Source: a virus | Direction: 5' to 3' (one strand) | DNA length: 33,360 bases | Virus record (IMG/VR): IMGVR_UViG_3300017742_000049 | Location: 1-33,360 of that record | Shown: positions 6,717 through 12,497 of the stretch, piece after piece | Layout: every line of letters begins with the position of its first letter | How positions within the stretch are numbered: the first letter of the stretch is position 1 | The notes under the pieces: model-generated | What the model saw: the letters and a program-made list of their open reading frames with translations, nothing else | What the model was told of the DNA's origin: nothing | The model's database searches: none | Program-made: the position numbers and the translations under genes

Positions 6717-7029
6717 TGAAGTTCCCATTCGTGCTGAAGCAGCAGAACTCTTTGATTTATATCAAAGAATGATGCAAATCAGTATGGGTGGGTTATATAG
6801 TATGAAATTAAAACAAGAATACCTTGATAAATTAACTAGGATTATAGAACTACAAAAGATTATGTACTTCAGAGCAAAATATTCTGAGGAAGATGATGCA
6901 TTTGAATTTATTCAACATTTAAAAAAATGTTCTACAATGTTAGGATATGATGGAGACATCGATGAAGTCTTCCTTTCTATGGAAGCGGACCTATTAAAAG
7001 CTCAACAAGCTTTGAACCAAAGCTCTTGA
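6703..7029 (+). CDS. DUF1825-like protein, a family otherwise known from cyanobacteria
   Basis: The 108-aa protein begins MAFFDEVPIRAEAAELFDLYQRMMQI and is all-helical, with KLKQEYLDKLTRIIELQKIMYFRAKYSEEDDA in the middle and a LSMEADL end. The MAFFD start, a helix with LF..YQ..MQ, and the length all match the cyanobacterial DUF1825 family as I remember it. This suggests a gene taken from the host. The function of the family is not known to me. It starts inside gp59, and its stop TGA at 7027-7029 lies within the -35 element of the gp32 promoter, so its expression depends on the upstream transcript. Placement between gp59 and gp32 hints at a replication or host-takeover role. Confidence 0.7.
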   Translation: MAFFDEVPIRAEAAELFDLYQRMMQISMGGLYSMKLKQEYLDKLTRIIELQKIMYFRAKYSEEDDAFEFIQHLKKCSTMLGYDGDIDEVFLSMEADLLKAQQALNQSS

Positions 7030-7054
7030 CTCCTGGTCTATAATCTGTTATAAT
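7026..7054 (+). promoter_or_regulatory. Sigma-70-type promoter of gene 32
   Basis: TTGACT at 7026-7031 and TATAAT at 7049-7054 have a 17-bp spacer. A second TATAAT at 7039-7044 lies within that spacer and would leave only 7 bp, so it is unlikely to pair with this -35. The predicted start is near 7061, giving a leader of about 70 nt before gp32. Confidence 0.85.
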
Positions 7055-7060
7055 AATTTC

Positions 7061-7130
7061 GTTGGGCTGCACAGTATTGAGCGTAAGACCCAACACGTAA
7101 ACCAAATACAAACAAATACGGAGAACCCAA
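7061..7130 (+). promoter_or_regulatory. gp32 mRNA leader with 5' hairpin and unstructured A-rich stretch
   Basis: GTTGGG at 7061-7066 can pair with CCCAAC at 7089-7094, placing a hairpin exactly at the predicted 5' end of the mRNA. From 7098 to 7119 the leader contains no G and is rich in A and C, so it should be single-stranded, and CGGAG at 7120-7124 is the ribosome binding site. In T4, gp32 represses its own translation by binding a 5' structure (a pseudoknot) and then spreading along an unstructured leader to the start codon. The layout here is the same. I did not find a convincing second stem for a pseudoknot. Confidence 0.5.
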
Positions 7131-8060
7131 ATGTCCTTTTCTTCACTCAAGCGTGATTCAGGATCTGCTTTTGACAAACTAACCAAAGAACTTGAGAAAG
7201 TTGCATCGGGAGATAATGCATCTAAGAGAGATGATAATCTTTGGAAACCAGAAATGGACAAATCGAGTAACGGTTACGCAGTTATTCGTTTCCTACCTGC
7301 ACCTGATGGAGAAGATATTCCATGGGCTAAATTGTTTAGTCATGCATTCCAAGGTCCAGGTGGATGGTATATTGAAAATTCATTGACTACTATTGGTAAG
7401 TCAGATCCAGTTGGTGATATGAATCGAGAACTGTGGAACAGTGGTCTGGATTCTGACAAAGCGATTGCACGTAAACAGAAACGTAAACTGTCTTACTACT
7501 CAAACATTTATGTTGTACAGGATCCTTTGCATCCAGAGAACGAAGGTAAAGTATTCCTTTACAAGTATGGTAAAAAAATCCACGATAAAATTGTCGAAGC
7601 AATGCAACCTGCATTTGCAGATGAAACCCCTATCAATCCTTTTGACTTCTGGAAAGGTGCTAACTTCAAACTGAAGATTCGTAAGGTTGATGGTTATTGG
7701 AACTATGATAAGTCTGAGTTTGATTCAGTCTCTACTCTTGGTGGGTATGATGACACTCAACTTGAGTCTATTTACAAGTCTCAATATTCTCTTTCTGAGT
7801 TAACTGCCGCTGATAAGTTTAAATCATATGAAGAACTTTCAAAACGTATGACTACTGTTTTGAAAACTAAGAAAGCTCCACGTATCGATCCTGAAACTGC
7901 CGAAGACGAAATGTTTGAAACTCCTAAGTTCAATACATCTTCTTCTGGTGGATTCAATGATCCAGATATTACTGGTAGTAATCAGGTTGTTCCCCAGATG
8001 AGTGCTGTAGAAAGTGAAGATGATGCAATGTCTTACTTTGCACGTCTCGCCGAAGAATGA
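7131..8060 (+). CDS. 32: gp32 single-stranded DNA-binding protein
   Basis: gp32 coats single-stranded DNA in replication, recombination and repair. The 309-aa protein (301 in T4) starts MSFSSLKRDSGSAFDKL and has a basic N-terminal domain for cooperative binding. The OB-fold core includes FSHAFQGPGGWYIENSL, the KRKLSYYSNIYVVQDPLHPENEGKVFLYKYGKKI block that matches T4 almost position for position, and DFWKGANFKLKI. The acidic C-terminal tail (EDDAMSYFARLAEE) recruits partner proteins. The zinc ligands of T4 gp32 are gone: the ENC of T4 is ENS here and the CPVC pair is missing; the protein has no Cys at all. It has its own promoter and a terminator downstream. Confidence 0.95.
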   Translation: MSFSSLKRDSGSAFDKLTKELEKVASGDNASKRDDNLWKPEMDKSSNGYAVIRFLPAPDGEDIPWAKLFSHAFQGPGGWYIENSLTTIGKSDPVGDMNRELWNSGLDSDKAIARKQKRKLSYYSNIYVVQDPLHPENEGKVFLYKYGKKIHDKIVEAMQPAFADETPINPFDFWKGANFKLKIRKVDGYWNYDKSEFDSVSTLGGYDDTQLESIYKSQYSLSELTAADKFKSYEELSKRMTTVLKTKKAPRIDPETAEDEMFETPKFNTSSSGGFNDPDITGSNQVVPQMSAVESEDDAMSYFARLAEE

Positions 8061-8066
8061 TAAATA
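8059..8066 (+). promoter_or_regulatory. T4-type late promoter motif (GATAAATA) after gp32
   Basis: GATAAATA overlaps the gp32 stop codon. By T4 spacing the transcript would start near 8072. No + strand gene follows until 9895; only a terminator lies downstream at 8116-8146. It therefore either makes a short RNA or has no function. Confidence 0.45.
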
Positions 8067-8071
8067 GTTCT

Positions 8072-8146
8072 GTCGCTCTTTCGTGCGCGACACGCTACGA
8101 ATAGGAATATCGCTTAAGAGAGGGGTTTAACCACCCCTCTTTTTTT
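8072..8146 (+). ncRNA. Candidate small RNA or structured gp32 3' UTR
   Basis: Between the late motif at 8059-8066 and the terminator lie about 75 nt with no reading frame. TGTCGC (8071-8076) can pair with GCGACA (8087-8092), so a hairpin would form at the very 5' end of a transcript starting near 8072. A shorter alternative stem is CGTG (8082-8085) with CACG (8091-8094). A spacer and then the strong terminator hairpin follow. This is the layout of a bacterial or phage small RNA, but it may simply be the 3' UTR of gp32 mRNA. No known RNA family is recognised. Confidence 0.3.
8116..8146 (+). terminator. Strong terminator between convergent gp32 and gp53
   Basis: AGAGGGGT (8119-8126) pairs with ACCCCTCT (8133-8140) around TTAACC, extended by AAG against TTT, and followed by a T-run to 8146. 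It ends transcription from gp32. The gp53 stop codon on the - strand lies in the same T-run, so the hairpin may also slow - strand transcripts, though the opposite side lacks a good U tract. Confidence 0.88.
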
Positions 8147-8846
8147 ATGTCCTAACAAAAGGTTCTGAAATTCTTAACCCATCATTATTAATTTGATACT
8201 CGGTATCATAAGCTAATAATGTTTCAAGTTCTTCTTCTAAAATTCCCAAGTATTTTTTATTTGGAATAACAATTTCTCTCTTATTTTCATTCTGGATGTA
8301 TTCATACTCTCTATTAGTGACCGCTGTAAGACCCTGTGACGCCGTTACTGTATTGACTACTTGAGTGGTTACATTATTAGTTGTTGATGTTGTGTAGTAC
8401 TCGAAAGACCAGTCTGGTAGATAGTTACTAACCTGTTGCGAAGCTGTTTCTGCATACTCAACAATGACTCCTTGTTCTAATACTTGTCCAAGATTGTTAT
8501 CTCTAACGTTATCAGTTTCCCAGTGACGAATGTTATCAACGGATGAACCATACTTAGTATCAATATAATTATCTAGTTCATTAGAACTTAATGGCCATTG
8601 ACTATGAATGTCTATGATATTATTAAGTAAAAGAATTGCCCAATAGTATTCGGAATCATTATACAAGTTAAAAGATAACTGTTCTACAGTTTGACCTGAT
8701 TGAATAGTATAATTTGTGGAAGCAGAAAATATTGCATTAAAACTATTACGAGCTCTTACTCTACGAAATAAATTTTTTGATAGTTTATAATTATTTTTAT
8801 CCTTAAAGTCAGGATATAAAAAATTTGGTTGAGAATTAAAAAACAT
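8145..8846 (-). CDS. 53: gp53-like baseplate wedge protein
   Basis: gp53 clamps neighbouring wedges together in the T4 baseplate. The 233-aa protein (196 in T4) has the typical opening MFFNSQPNFLYPDF and ARNSFNAIFSASTNYTIQSGQTVEQLSFNLYNDSEYYWAILLLNNIIDIHSQWPLS. In that block, GQTVEQLSFNLYNDSEYYW resembles a LysM-like fold noted for gp53. The C-terminal part (NKKYLGILEEELETLL) is charged and helical. It follows gp48 by 2 nt on the - strand with AAGGG as ribosome binding site. Only gp53 and gp48 are on this strand, an inverted island among + strand genes. Confidence 0.88.
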   Translation of the reverse strand: MFFNSQPNFLYPDFKDKNNYKLSKNLFRRVRARNSFNAIFSASTNYTIQSGQTVEQLSFNLYNDSEYYWAILLLNNIIDIHSQWPLSSNELDNYIDTKYGSSVDNIRHWETDNVRDNNLGQVLEQGVIVEYAETASQQVSNYLPDWSFEYYTTSTTNNVTTQVVNTVTASQGLTAVTNREYEYIQNENKREIVIPNKKYLGILEEELETLLAYDTEYQINNDGLRISEPFVRT

Positions 8847-8848
8847 TT

Positions 8849-9859
8849 CTAGAACCCTTGATTAATAACTTCGGTTTGTGTAATAATTTCAGTCTCTGTG
8901 AAACTTAACTGCATAGTATATGCAACTGGATCTGCACCTCTGTATGTTGCCCATACAGCATCTGGAGTATAATTAACAGTTACACCCGTAAGAATACAAG
9001 GTTTTAATTTTGGTAATGAATCAATCTCAGAACCATTTTCACCTTGATGCCAAGAGATTCTAAATATTTTTGGAATAGTTAACCAACGATCTGAAAGAGA
9101 TCCCGATTCTTTATCATTATTACCAAGAGTTCCAGCATAATCTGGTAGAGCCATTGCTCTAAGTTTTTTAATGATTGCTTTAATTCTGATTGTCTCGGTA
9201 GAATTTCTTGGTACTAATTTCCAATCAAATGAAAATGTTCTCATGTTTACACCATTAAACACTTGTTCTGTGTATGGGTTTTGAATTCTACCGAAAGCAT
9301 TTTGAGTTACTTGGTTAGCACTACCACCACCAACTCCAGCAACACTATCCAACATTGACATTGCCGCACCAGTGGCACCAGCTCCAGCTGCAGCTTGAAC
9401 AGTCTTTGCAATTTCCCCAGAACCATCTCCAGACATAATCTGACTCGCTACCTTGGGCAACATCTTTCCGATGATACCATTGTTCGTAGTATAGTTTGGC
9501 GTGTCACTGTAGTTAACATTATTTGGGATTGGTAAAATTACAGTTCCATGTGGTGCTGCATTAATTTTAAATTGCGACTGTATATTACTAATAAAACTAG
9601 TGTCTTGACTAATATCAGTAGCAACACCCGACTCACCTTCAACTGGAGTTGCTGAACCTTTAATAATATTTTCAGCAGTATTGATAGTGAGTTGAGTAAC
9701 TTTTACAAAATCAACAATATCAATTTGTATATAATCATAATTACCACCCTCAGGCCATTGAAGATTGCCGGCAACACCACTCTGTGCAGTTGGAGATGCT
9801 TTGAAATTATTATTAAGAAGTGCTAACGCATCAGGTATTGGATAGTCCTTGGATGCCAT
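8849..9859 (-). CDS. 48: gp48-like baseplate tail-tube cap protein
   Basis: gp48 sits on the hub and, with gp54, starts tail-tube polymerisation. The 336-aa product (364 in T4) begins MASKDYPIPDALALLNNNF. It includes a Gly/Ala-rich loop (AAAGAGATGAAMSML, about residue 170), FNGVNMRTFSFDWKLVPRNSTETIRIKAIIKKLRAMALPDY (about 225-265), and ends with a beta-rich LTGVTVNYTPDAVWATY and AYTMQLSFTETEIIT, both typical of gp48 and tube-like folds. I choose the ATG at 9857-9859 rather than an in-frame ATG 66 nt further upstream, because that one lies inside gp4 and adds 22 unrelated residues. gp4 is divergent, only 35 bp away. Confidence 0.85.
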   Translation of the reverse strand: MASKDYPIPDALALLNNNFKASPTAQSGVAGNLQWPEGGNYDYIQIDIVDFVKVTQLTINTAENIIKGSATPVEGESGVATDISQDTSFISNIQSQFKINAAPHGTVILPIPNNVNYSDTPNYTTNNGIIGKMLPKVASQIMSGDGSGEIAKTVQAAAGAGATGAAMSMLDSVAGVGGGSANQVTQNAFGRIQNPYTEQVFNGVNMRTFSFDWKLVPRNSTETIRIKAIIKKLRAMALPDYAGTLGNNDKESGSLSDRWLTIPKIFRISWHQGENGSEIDSLPKLKPCILTGVTVNYTPDAVWATYRGADPVAYTMQLSFTETEIITQTEVINQGF

Positions 9860-9864
9860 AAATA
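9857..9864 (+). promoter_or_regulatory. T4-type late promoter for gp4 (CATAAATA)
   Basis: CATAAATA reads toward gp4 and ends 30 nt before its ATG at 9895, the usual distance for late promoters in this window. Its first three bases are the reverse complement of the gp48 start codon, so the promoter overlaps the beginning of the divergent gene. Confidence 0.6.
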
Positions 9865-9894
9865 TTTCTAACCGATCTATTCCTATAGCTATAT

Positions 9895-10332
9895 ATGAAC
9901 ACTTTGAAGGGTAGGTATACTCCAAGAAACATTAAAAAGTATAGAGGAGATCATAGGAATATAATTTATAGGTCTTCATGGGAACTCAAGTTCATGAAAT
10001 ACTGTGATTTAAACCATAGTATACTTGAATGGGGTAGTGAAGAAATAGTAATTCCATATAGATCTCCACTTGACAATAGAATTCATAGATATTTTGTTGA
10101 CTTTTATGTCAAAGTGGAAGATATAAATAAACAAATAAAAAAATATTTGATAGAAGTTAAACCAAAGAAACAAACTAAACCCCCATCAAAACCTAAACGG
10201 CAAACTAAAAGATACATCAGTGAAGTAAGTGAGTATGTAAAAAACCAGGCTAAATGGGAAGCAGCAACAGAGTTTTGCGAGGATAGACAATGGAACTTTA
10301 TGATAATCACCGAAGACGAACTTAAGGTATGA
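9895..10332 (+). CDS. 4: gp4-like head completion protein (nuclease-like fold)
   Basis: gp4 of T4 (also called gp50/65) completes the filled head so that the tail can join. The 145-aa protein (150 in T4) starts MNTLKGRYTPRNIKKYRGDHRNIIYRSSWELKFMKYCD. It shows the pattern of a PD-(D/E)XK/TnsA-like nuclease: Glu in SWELKFM (about 30), Asp in HRYFVDFYV (about 69), and IEVKPK (about 87-92). Whether it cuts DNA is not known from sequence. It has its own late promoter motif at 9857-9864 and its stop overlaps the next ATG (ATGA). Confidence 0.85.
   Translation: MNTLKGRYTPRNIKKYRGDHRNIIYRSSWELKFMKYCDLNHSILEWGSEEIVIPYRSPLDNRIHRYFVDFYVKVEDINKQIKKYLIEVKPKKQTKPPSKPKRQTKRYISEVSEYVKNQAKWEAATEFCEDRQWNFMIITEDELKV
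9963..9970 (-). promoter_or_regulatory. Weak candidate late promoter for gp48-gp53 on the - strand
   Basis: Read on the - strand the bases are TATAAATT, seven of eight matches to the late motif, about 100 nt before gp48 and inside gp4. No better promoter for the - strand pair was found in the 35-bp gap between gp48 and gp4. It is proposed only because the pair must be transcribed from somewhere near here. Confidence 0.25.
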
Positions 10333-10817
10333 GTATATTTTCAATAGTTAAAGAAGCTGCAGGAGACGAGCCAAAATCTTTTGGTTGGTATCGTGACAAT
10401 GTAAAAGTTCTTTTCAAGATGAGTGATCTATATGCTGATCTGGTGGAACAGGAGGAAACTTTAACTCCCACACCAGGACAGTTATACATGTTTGAATATA
10501 AAGCAATTTATGCCGCAAGGTTAAATTTTTATGATAGATTTCCTCTTGTGTATATTACAGGTGTCGGAGATCCATTCAGAGGTGTTAACTTACATTATCT
10601 TGGACTGAGAAAAAGACTTAACTTAGTTTTAAATTTGGAAAATGGTGTGCTCGCAGGAGCTCCAAAAAGATCCTATCACAATTATCTACTAAAAGGTCTT
10701 GAAACTCCGTTGTACCTGATAAATAGTGATGATTATAAAACTGCTGCCTTCTTACCTGTAGAAGATTTTGGTGGTGTAAGTAAAACTGCCGTCTGGAATG
10801 GAGCAAAACAACAATGA
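10329..10817 (+). CDS. Conserved T4-like structural or assembly protein, unassigned
   Basis: The 162-aa protein has a block TPTPGQLYMFEYKAIYAARLNFYDRFPLVYI and GVNLHYLGLRKRLNLVL (about residues 47-110). I know similar blocks, with Pro-Gly-x-Leu, Tyr-Asp-x-Phe-Pro-Leu and Leu-His-Tyr-Leu, from many marine T4-like phages as virion-associated proteins. It lies between gp4 and a tail-tube initiator in a chain of ATGA overlaps, so a role in head-tail joining or baseplate assembly is likely. In T4 the neighbour of gene 4 is gene 2 (DNA end protector), but I see no sequence reason to call it that. Confidence 0.7.
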   Translation: MSIFSIVKEAAGDEPKSFGWYRDNVKVLFKMSDLYADLVEQEETLTPTPGQLYMFEYKAIYAARLNFYDRFPLVYITGVGDPFRGVNLHYLGLRKRLNLVLNLENGVLAGAPKRSYHNYLLKGLETPLYLINSDDYKTAAFLPVEDFGGVSKTAVWNGAKQQ

Positions 10818-11566
10818 CACTTGAAGTAACATCAAATTTAAACGTACTGACAAACTATAACGAATTTAAATCATATGTATCTAAATTTGGCTATAGTATG
10901 GCCAATCTATATGACATCCAATTTGATTTACCTGGATCTAGTTCATTATATCTTCAACTTGCTGATGACTTTGGTTTGTCTACAGAAGAAGGTTCTCCAA
11001 CTCTTTCGGATGTCCAACAGTTGATGAGATTATATACTACATCATGTACTATGCCTGGTGTTACCATGTCCGACAGTGAATATAGGATTACTAATACTCC
11101 CCAATTAAAATATGCCTATGGTGCAGTATTTAATGAATTTAGTGTTACTTTTTTGATGGATGCTAATTCAAACATCAGAAAATTATTTGATAAATGGACG
11201 AACATCATTTATCCATATTCATCTTTTCGTGGTTCTGGAGATGGAGTTCTAAGAACAAGATATAAAGATGAATATATTGGTGATATTACTGTTGTTAAAT
11301 ATGAAAGAGGATCTTCATCTCAAAAAATTAGAAAGATGGCAAATAAAGTGGCTACCAGAAGAATTATTCCTGATGGTGAAGGAGATCAAGATAGTTTATT
11401 CGTTGATAATGTTGCAGTTCATGCTGTAAAGATGAAGAATGCATTTCCAAAATCAATTGATTCCATGACTTTGACTGCTGATGGTGGTTCATTAACCCAG
11501 TTTTCTGTGTCCTTTGAATATGAGTCTTTACAAACTAGTACACCAACAAGAACATCATTGGCATAA
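10814..11566 (+). CDS. Tail-tube-fold protein, gp54-like baseplate tube initiator
   Basis: The 250-aa protein has features of the gp19/gp54 tail-tube family: an N-terminal ANLYDIQFDLPG, TTSCTMPGVTMSDSEYR (about 76-92), the block EFSVTFLMDANSNIRKLFDKWTNIIYPYSS (about 110-138), then DEYIGDITVVKYE and a final beta strand LTQFSVSFEYESL. The MDANSN-RKLFDKW-N-IYP pattern is typical of tail tube and tube-initiator proteins. The real tail tube gene (19) in such phages lies beside the sheath gene, which is not here, while gp48, gp26 and gp27 are. That makes gp54 the better guess (320 aa in T4). Confidence 0.6.
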   Translation: MTLEVTSNLNVLTNYNEFKSYVSKFGYSMANLYDIQFDLPGSSSLYLQLADDFGLSTEEGSPTLSDVQQLMRLYTTSCTMPGVTMSDSEYRITNTPQLKYAYGAVFNEFSVTFLMDANSNIRKLFDKWTNIIYPYSSFRGSGDGVLRTRYKDEYIGDITVVKYERGSSSQKIRKMANKVATRRIIPDGEGDQDSLFVDNVAVHAVKMKNAFPKSIDSMTLTADGGSLTQFSVSFEYESLQTSTPTRTSLA

Positions 11567-11570
11567 CCCT

Positions 11571-11578
11571 TATAAATA
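11571..11578 (+). promoter_or_regulatory. T4-type late promoter for the gp26 operon (TATAAATA)
   Basis: A full-consensus TATAAATA lies in the 35-bp gap after the gp54-like gene, 23 nt before the gp26 ATG. Transcription would start near 11584. It probably drives the long run gp26 to gp5, since no other promoter is visible until 21073. Confidence 0.75.
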
Positions 11579-11601
11579 TTTTTAGATAATATTATTTTGT
11601 A

Positions 11602-12315
11602 ATGCCTTTACCAAAGCTAAATGCTCCAACATATGAGTTGGTACTTCCATCAACAGGAAAAAAAATTAGATATAGACCATTCCTAGTTAAAGAAGAAAAA
11701 ATTCTTCTGGTTGCTATGGAATCTGAAGATGAAAAACAGATGCAAGATTCTGTTAAACAGATTCTGAAAAATTGTATCCTCACTAGAGGTGTCAAGGTTG
11801 ATGATCTATCAGTTTTTGATATTGAATTTTTATTCCTAAATATTCGTGGTAAGTCTGTAGGTGAAGAAGTCACATTAAATCTCATCTGCCCAGATGACAA
11901 TGAGACTCAAGTTGAAGTTGTTATTGATATTGAAGATATCAAAATCCATAAACCAAAAGAACATAATTCTTTGATTAAGTTGACGGAAGAAGTATATCTA
12001 CAAATGAAGTATCCAAGCATGGAAACTTTTGTGAAAAATAATATTACAGGTGATAATACAGTAGATTCAATTTTTGATCTAACTATAAGTTGTATTGATC
12101 AAGTTATTGAAGGTGAAGAAGTTTTTGAATCTAAGAGTTTTTCTAAGAAAGAACTTTTAGAATTTATGGATAGTATGGACAGTACACAGTTTCAATTAAT
12201 TCAAAAGTTTTTTGAAACAATGCCAAAACTTTCTCATGTAGTTGAACTTGACAATCCTAAAACAGGTGTCAAGAGTGAAGTTGTTATTGAAGGTCTACAG
12301 AGTTTTTTCGATTAG
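11602..12315 (+). CDS. 26: gp26-like baseplate hub/tail assembly protein
   Basis: The 237-aa protein (208 in T4) has the T4 gp26 pattern: MPLPKLNAPTYELVLPSTGKKIRYRPFLVKEEKILLVAMES, an ILKNCI..GVKVDDLSVFDIEFLFLNIRGKSVGE block (about 55-92), and a helical C-terminus with FSKKELLEFMDSMDSTQFQLIQKFFETMPKL (about 180-212). gp26 helps build the hub. Its position just before a gp51-like frame and two tape-measure-like genes equals that of tail assembly chaperones in other phages. It ends with the codons AGT TTT TTC GAT TAG, which contain a perfect slippery heptamer, so part of the ribosomes probably shift into the gp51-like frame (see 12303-12393). Confidence 0.85.
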   Translation: MPLPKLNAPTYELVLPSTGKKIRYRPFLVKEEKILLVAMESEDEKQMQDSVKQILKNCILTRGVKVDDLSVFDIEFLFLNIRGKSVGEEVTLNLICPDDNETQVEVVIDIEDIKIHKPKEHNSLIKLTEEVYLQMKYPSMETFVKNNITGDNTVDSIFDLTISCIDQVIEGEEVFESKSFSKKELLEFMDSMDSTQFQLIQKFFETMPKLSHVVELDNPKTGVKSEVVIEGLQSFFD

Positions 12316-12393
12316 TTCTAGCTCACGAATCCCTTGAAAACTATTACAAAACTAATTTCGTGATGGTACAACATCATAAGTGGGATCTAGAAC
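12303..12393 (+). promoter_or_regulatory. Programmed -1 ribosomal frameshift signal joining gp26 to gp51
   Basis: T TTT TTC at 12303-12309 is a canonical X XXY YYZ slippery site in the gp26 frame, two codons before its stop. A slip of one base back places ribosomes in the gp51-like frame, which is open across the site. Five bases downstream starts GTTCTAG (12315-12321), exactly complementary to CTAGAAC (12387-12393). Nested inside, TCACGAA (12323-12329) is exactly complementary to TTCGTGA (12357-12363). Such a structure 5-9 nt after the slip site is what promotes -1 shifting. The predicted fusion is 236 gp26 residues plus 61 more, 297 in all. Confidence 0.75.
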
Positions 12394-12494
12394 AATTAGA
12401 AAAAATGATACCTTGGGAAAGGGAAGTATATGTTCAGATGCTTATCGAATTTGTCGAAGAAGAAAATGAACGAATCAAAAGTCAACAGAAATAA
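12309..12494 (+). CDS. 51: gp51-like hub assembly reading frame, probably translated by -1 frameshift from gp26
   Basis: The frame is open from 12291 to the TAA at 12492-12494. From the slip site it encodes RLVLAHESLENYYKTNFV and continues VQHHKWDLEQLEKMIPWER, then a helical acidic end EEENERIKSQQK. The HHK..LxxLE.MIPWERE.Y pattern recalls the second part of tail assembly chaperones and the short gp51 of cyanophages. The frame has no ATG, GTG or TTG before GTG 12360 / ATG 12363, and neither has a ribosome binding site; starting there would give only 43-44 aa and drop the HESLENYYKTNF helix. It ends 3 nt before the next gene. gp51 of T4 is 249 aa, so the identity is positional and tentative, while the frame itself is well supported. 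Confidence 0.65.
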   Translation, partial: RLVLAHESLENYYKTNFVMVQHHKWDLEQLEKMIPWEREVYVQMLIEFVEEENERIKSQQK

Positions 12495-12497
12495 CTA

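Noticed and set aside
7039-7044. A second TATAAT before gp32 as a separate promoter
   Set aside because: It is only 7 bp from the -35 box and no other -35 fits upstream at 16-18 bp.
9857-9925. Longer form of gp48 starting at 9925
   Set aside because: It adds 22 residues that overlap gp4 and have no gp48-like pattern; the ATG at 9859 gives the expected MASKDYPIPD start.
10084-10112. TTGACA on the - strand inside gp4 as promoter for gp48
   Set aside because: No -10-like hexamer lies at 16-18 bp from it.
10718-10725. GATAAATA as another late promoter
   Set aside because: It is inside the coding part of the 162-aa gene (codons for Ile-Asn-Ser) and about 90 nt before the next start, unlike the other sites; likely chance.
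12360-12494. Stand-alone gp51 starting at GTG 12360 or ATG 12363
   Set aside because: No ribosome binding site, only 43-44 aa, and it cuts off the upstream helix in the same open frame; frameshifting from gp26 explains the sequence better, though internal initiation is not excluded.
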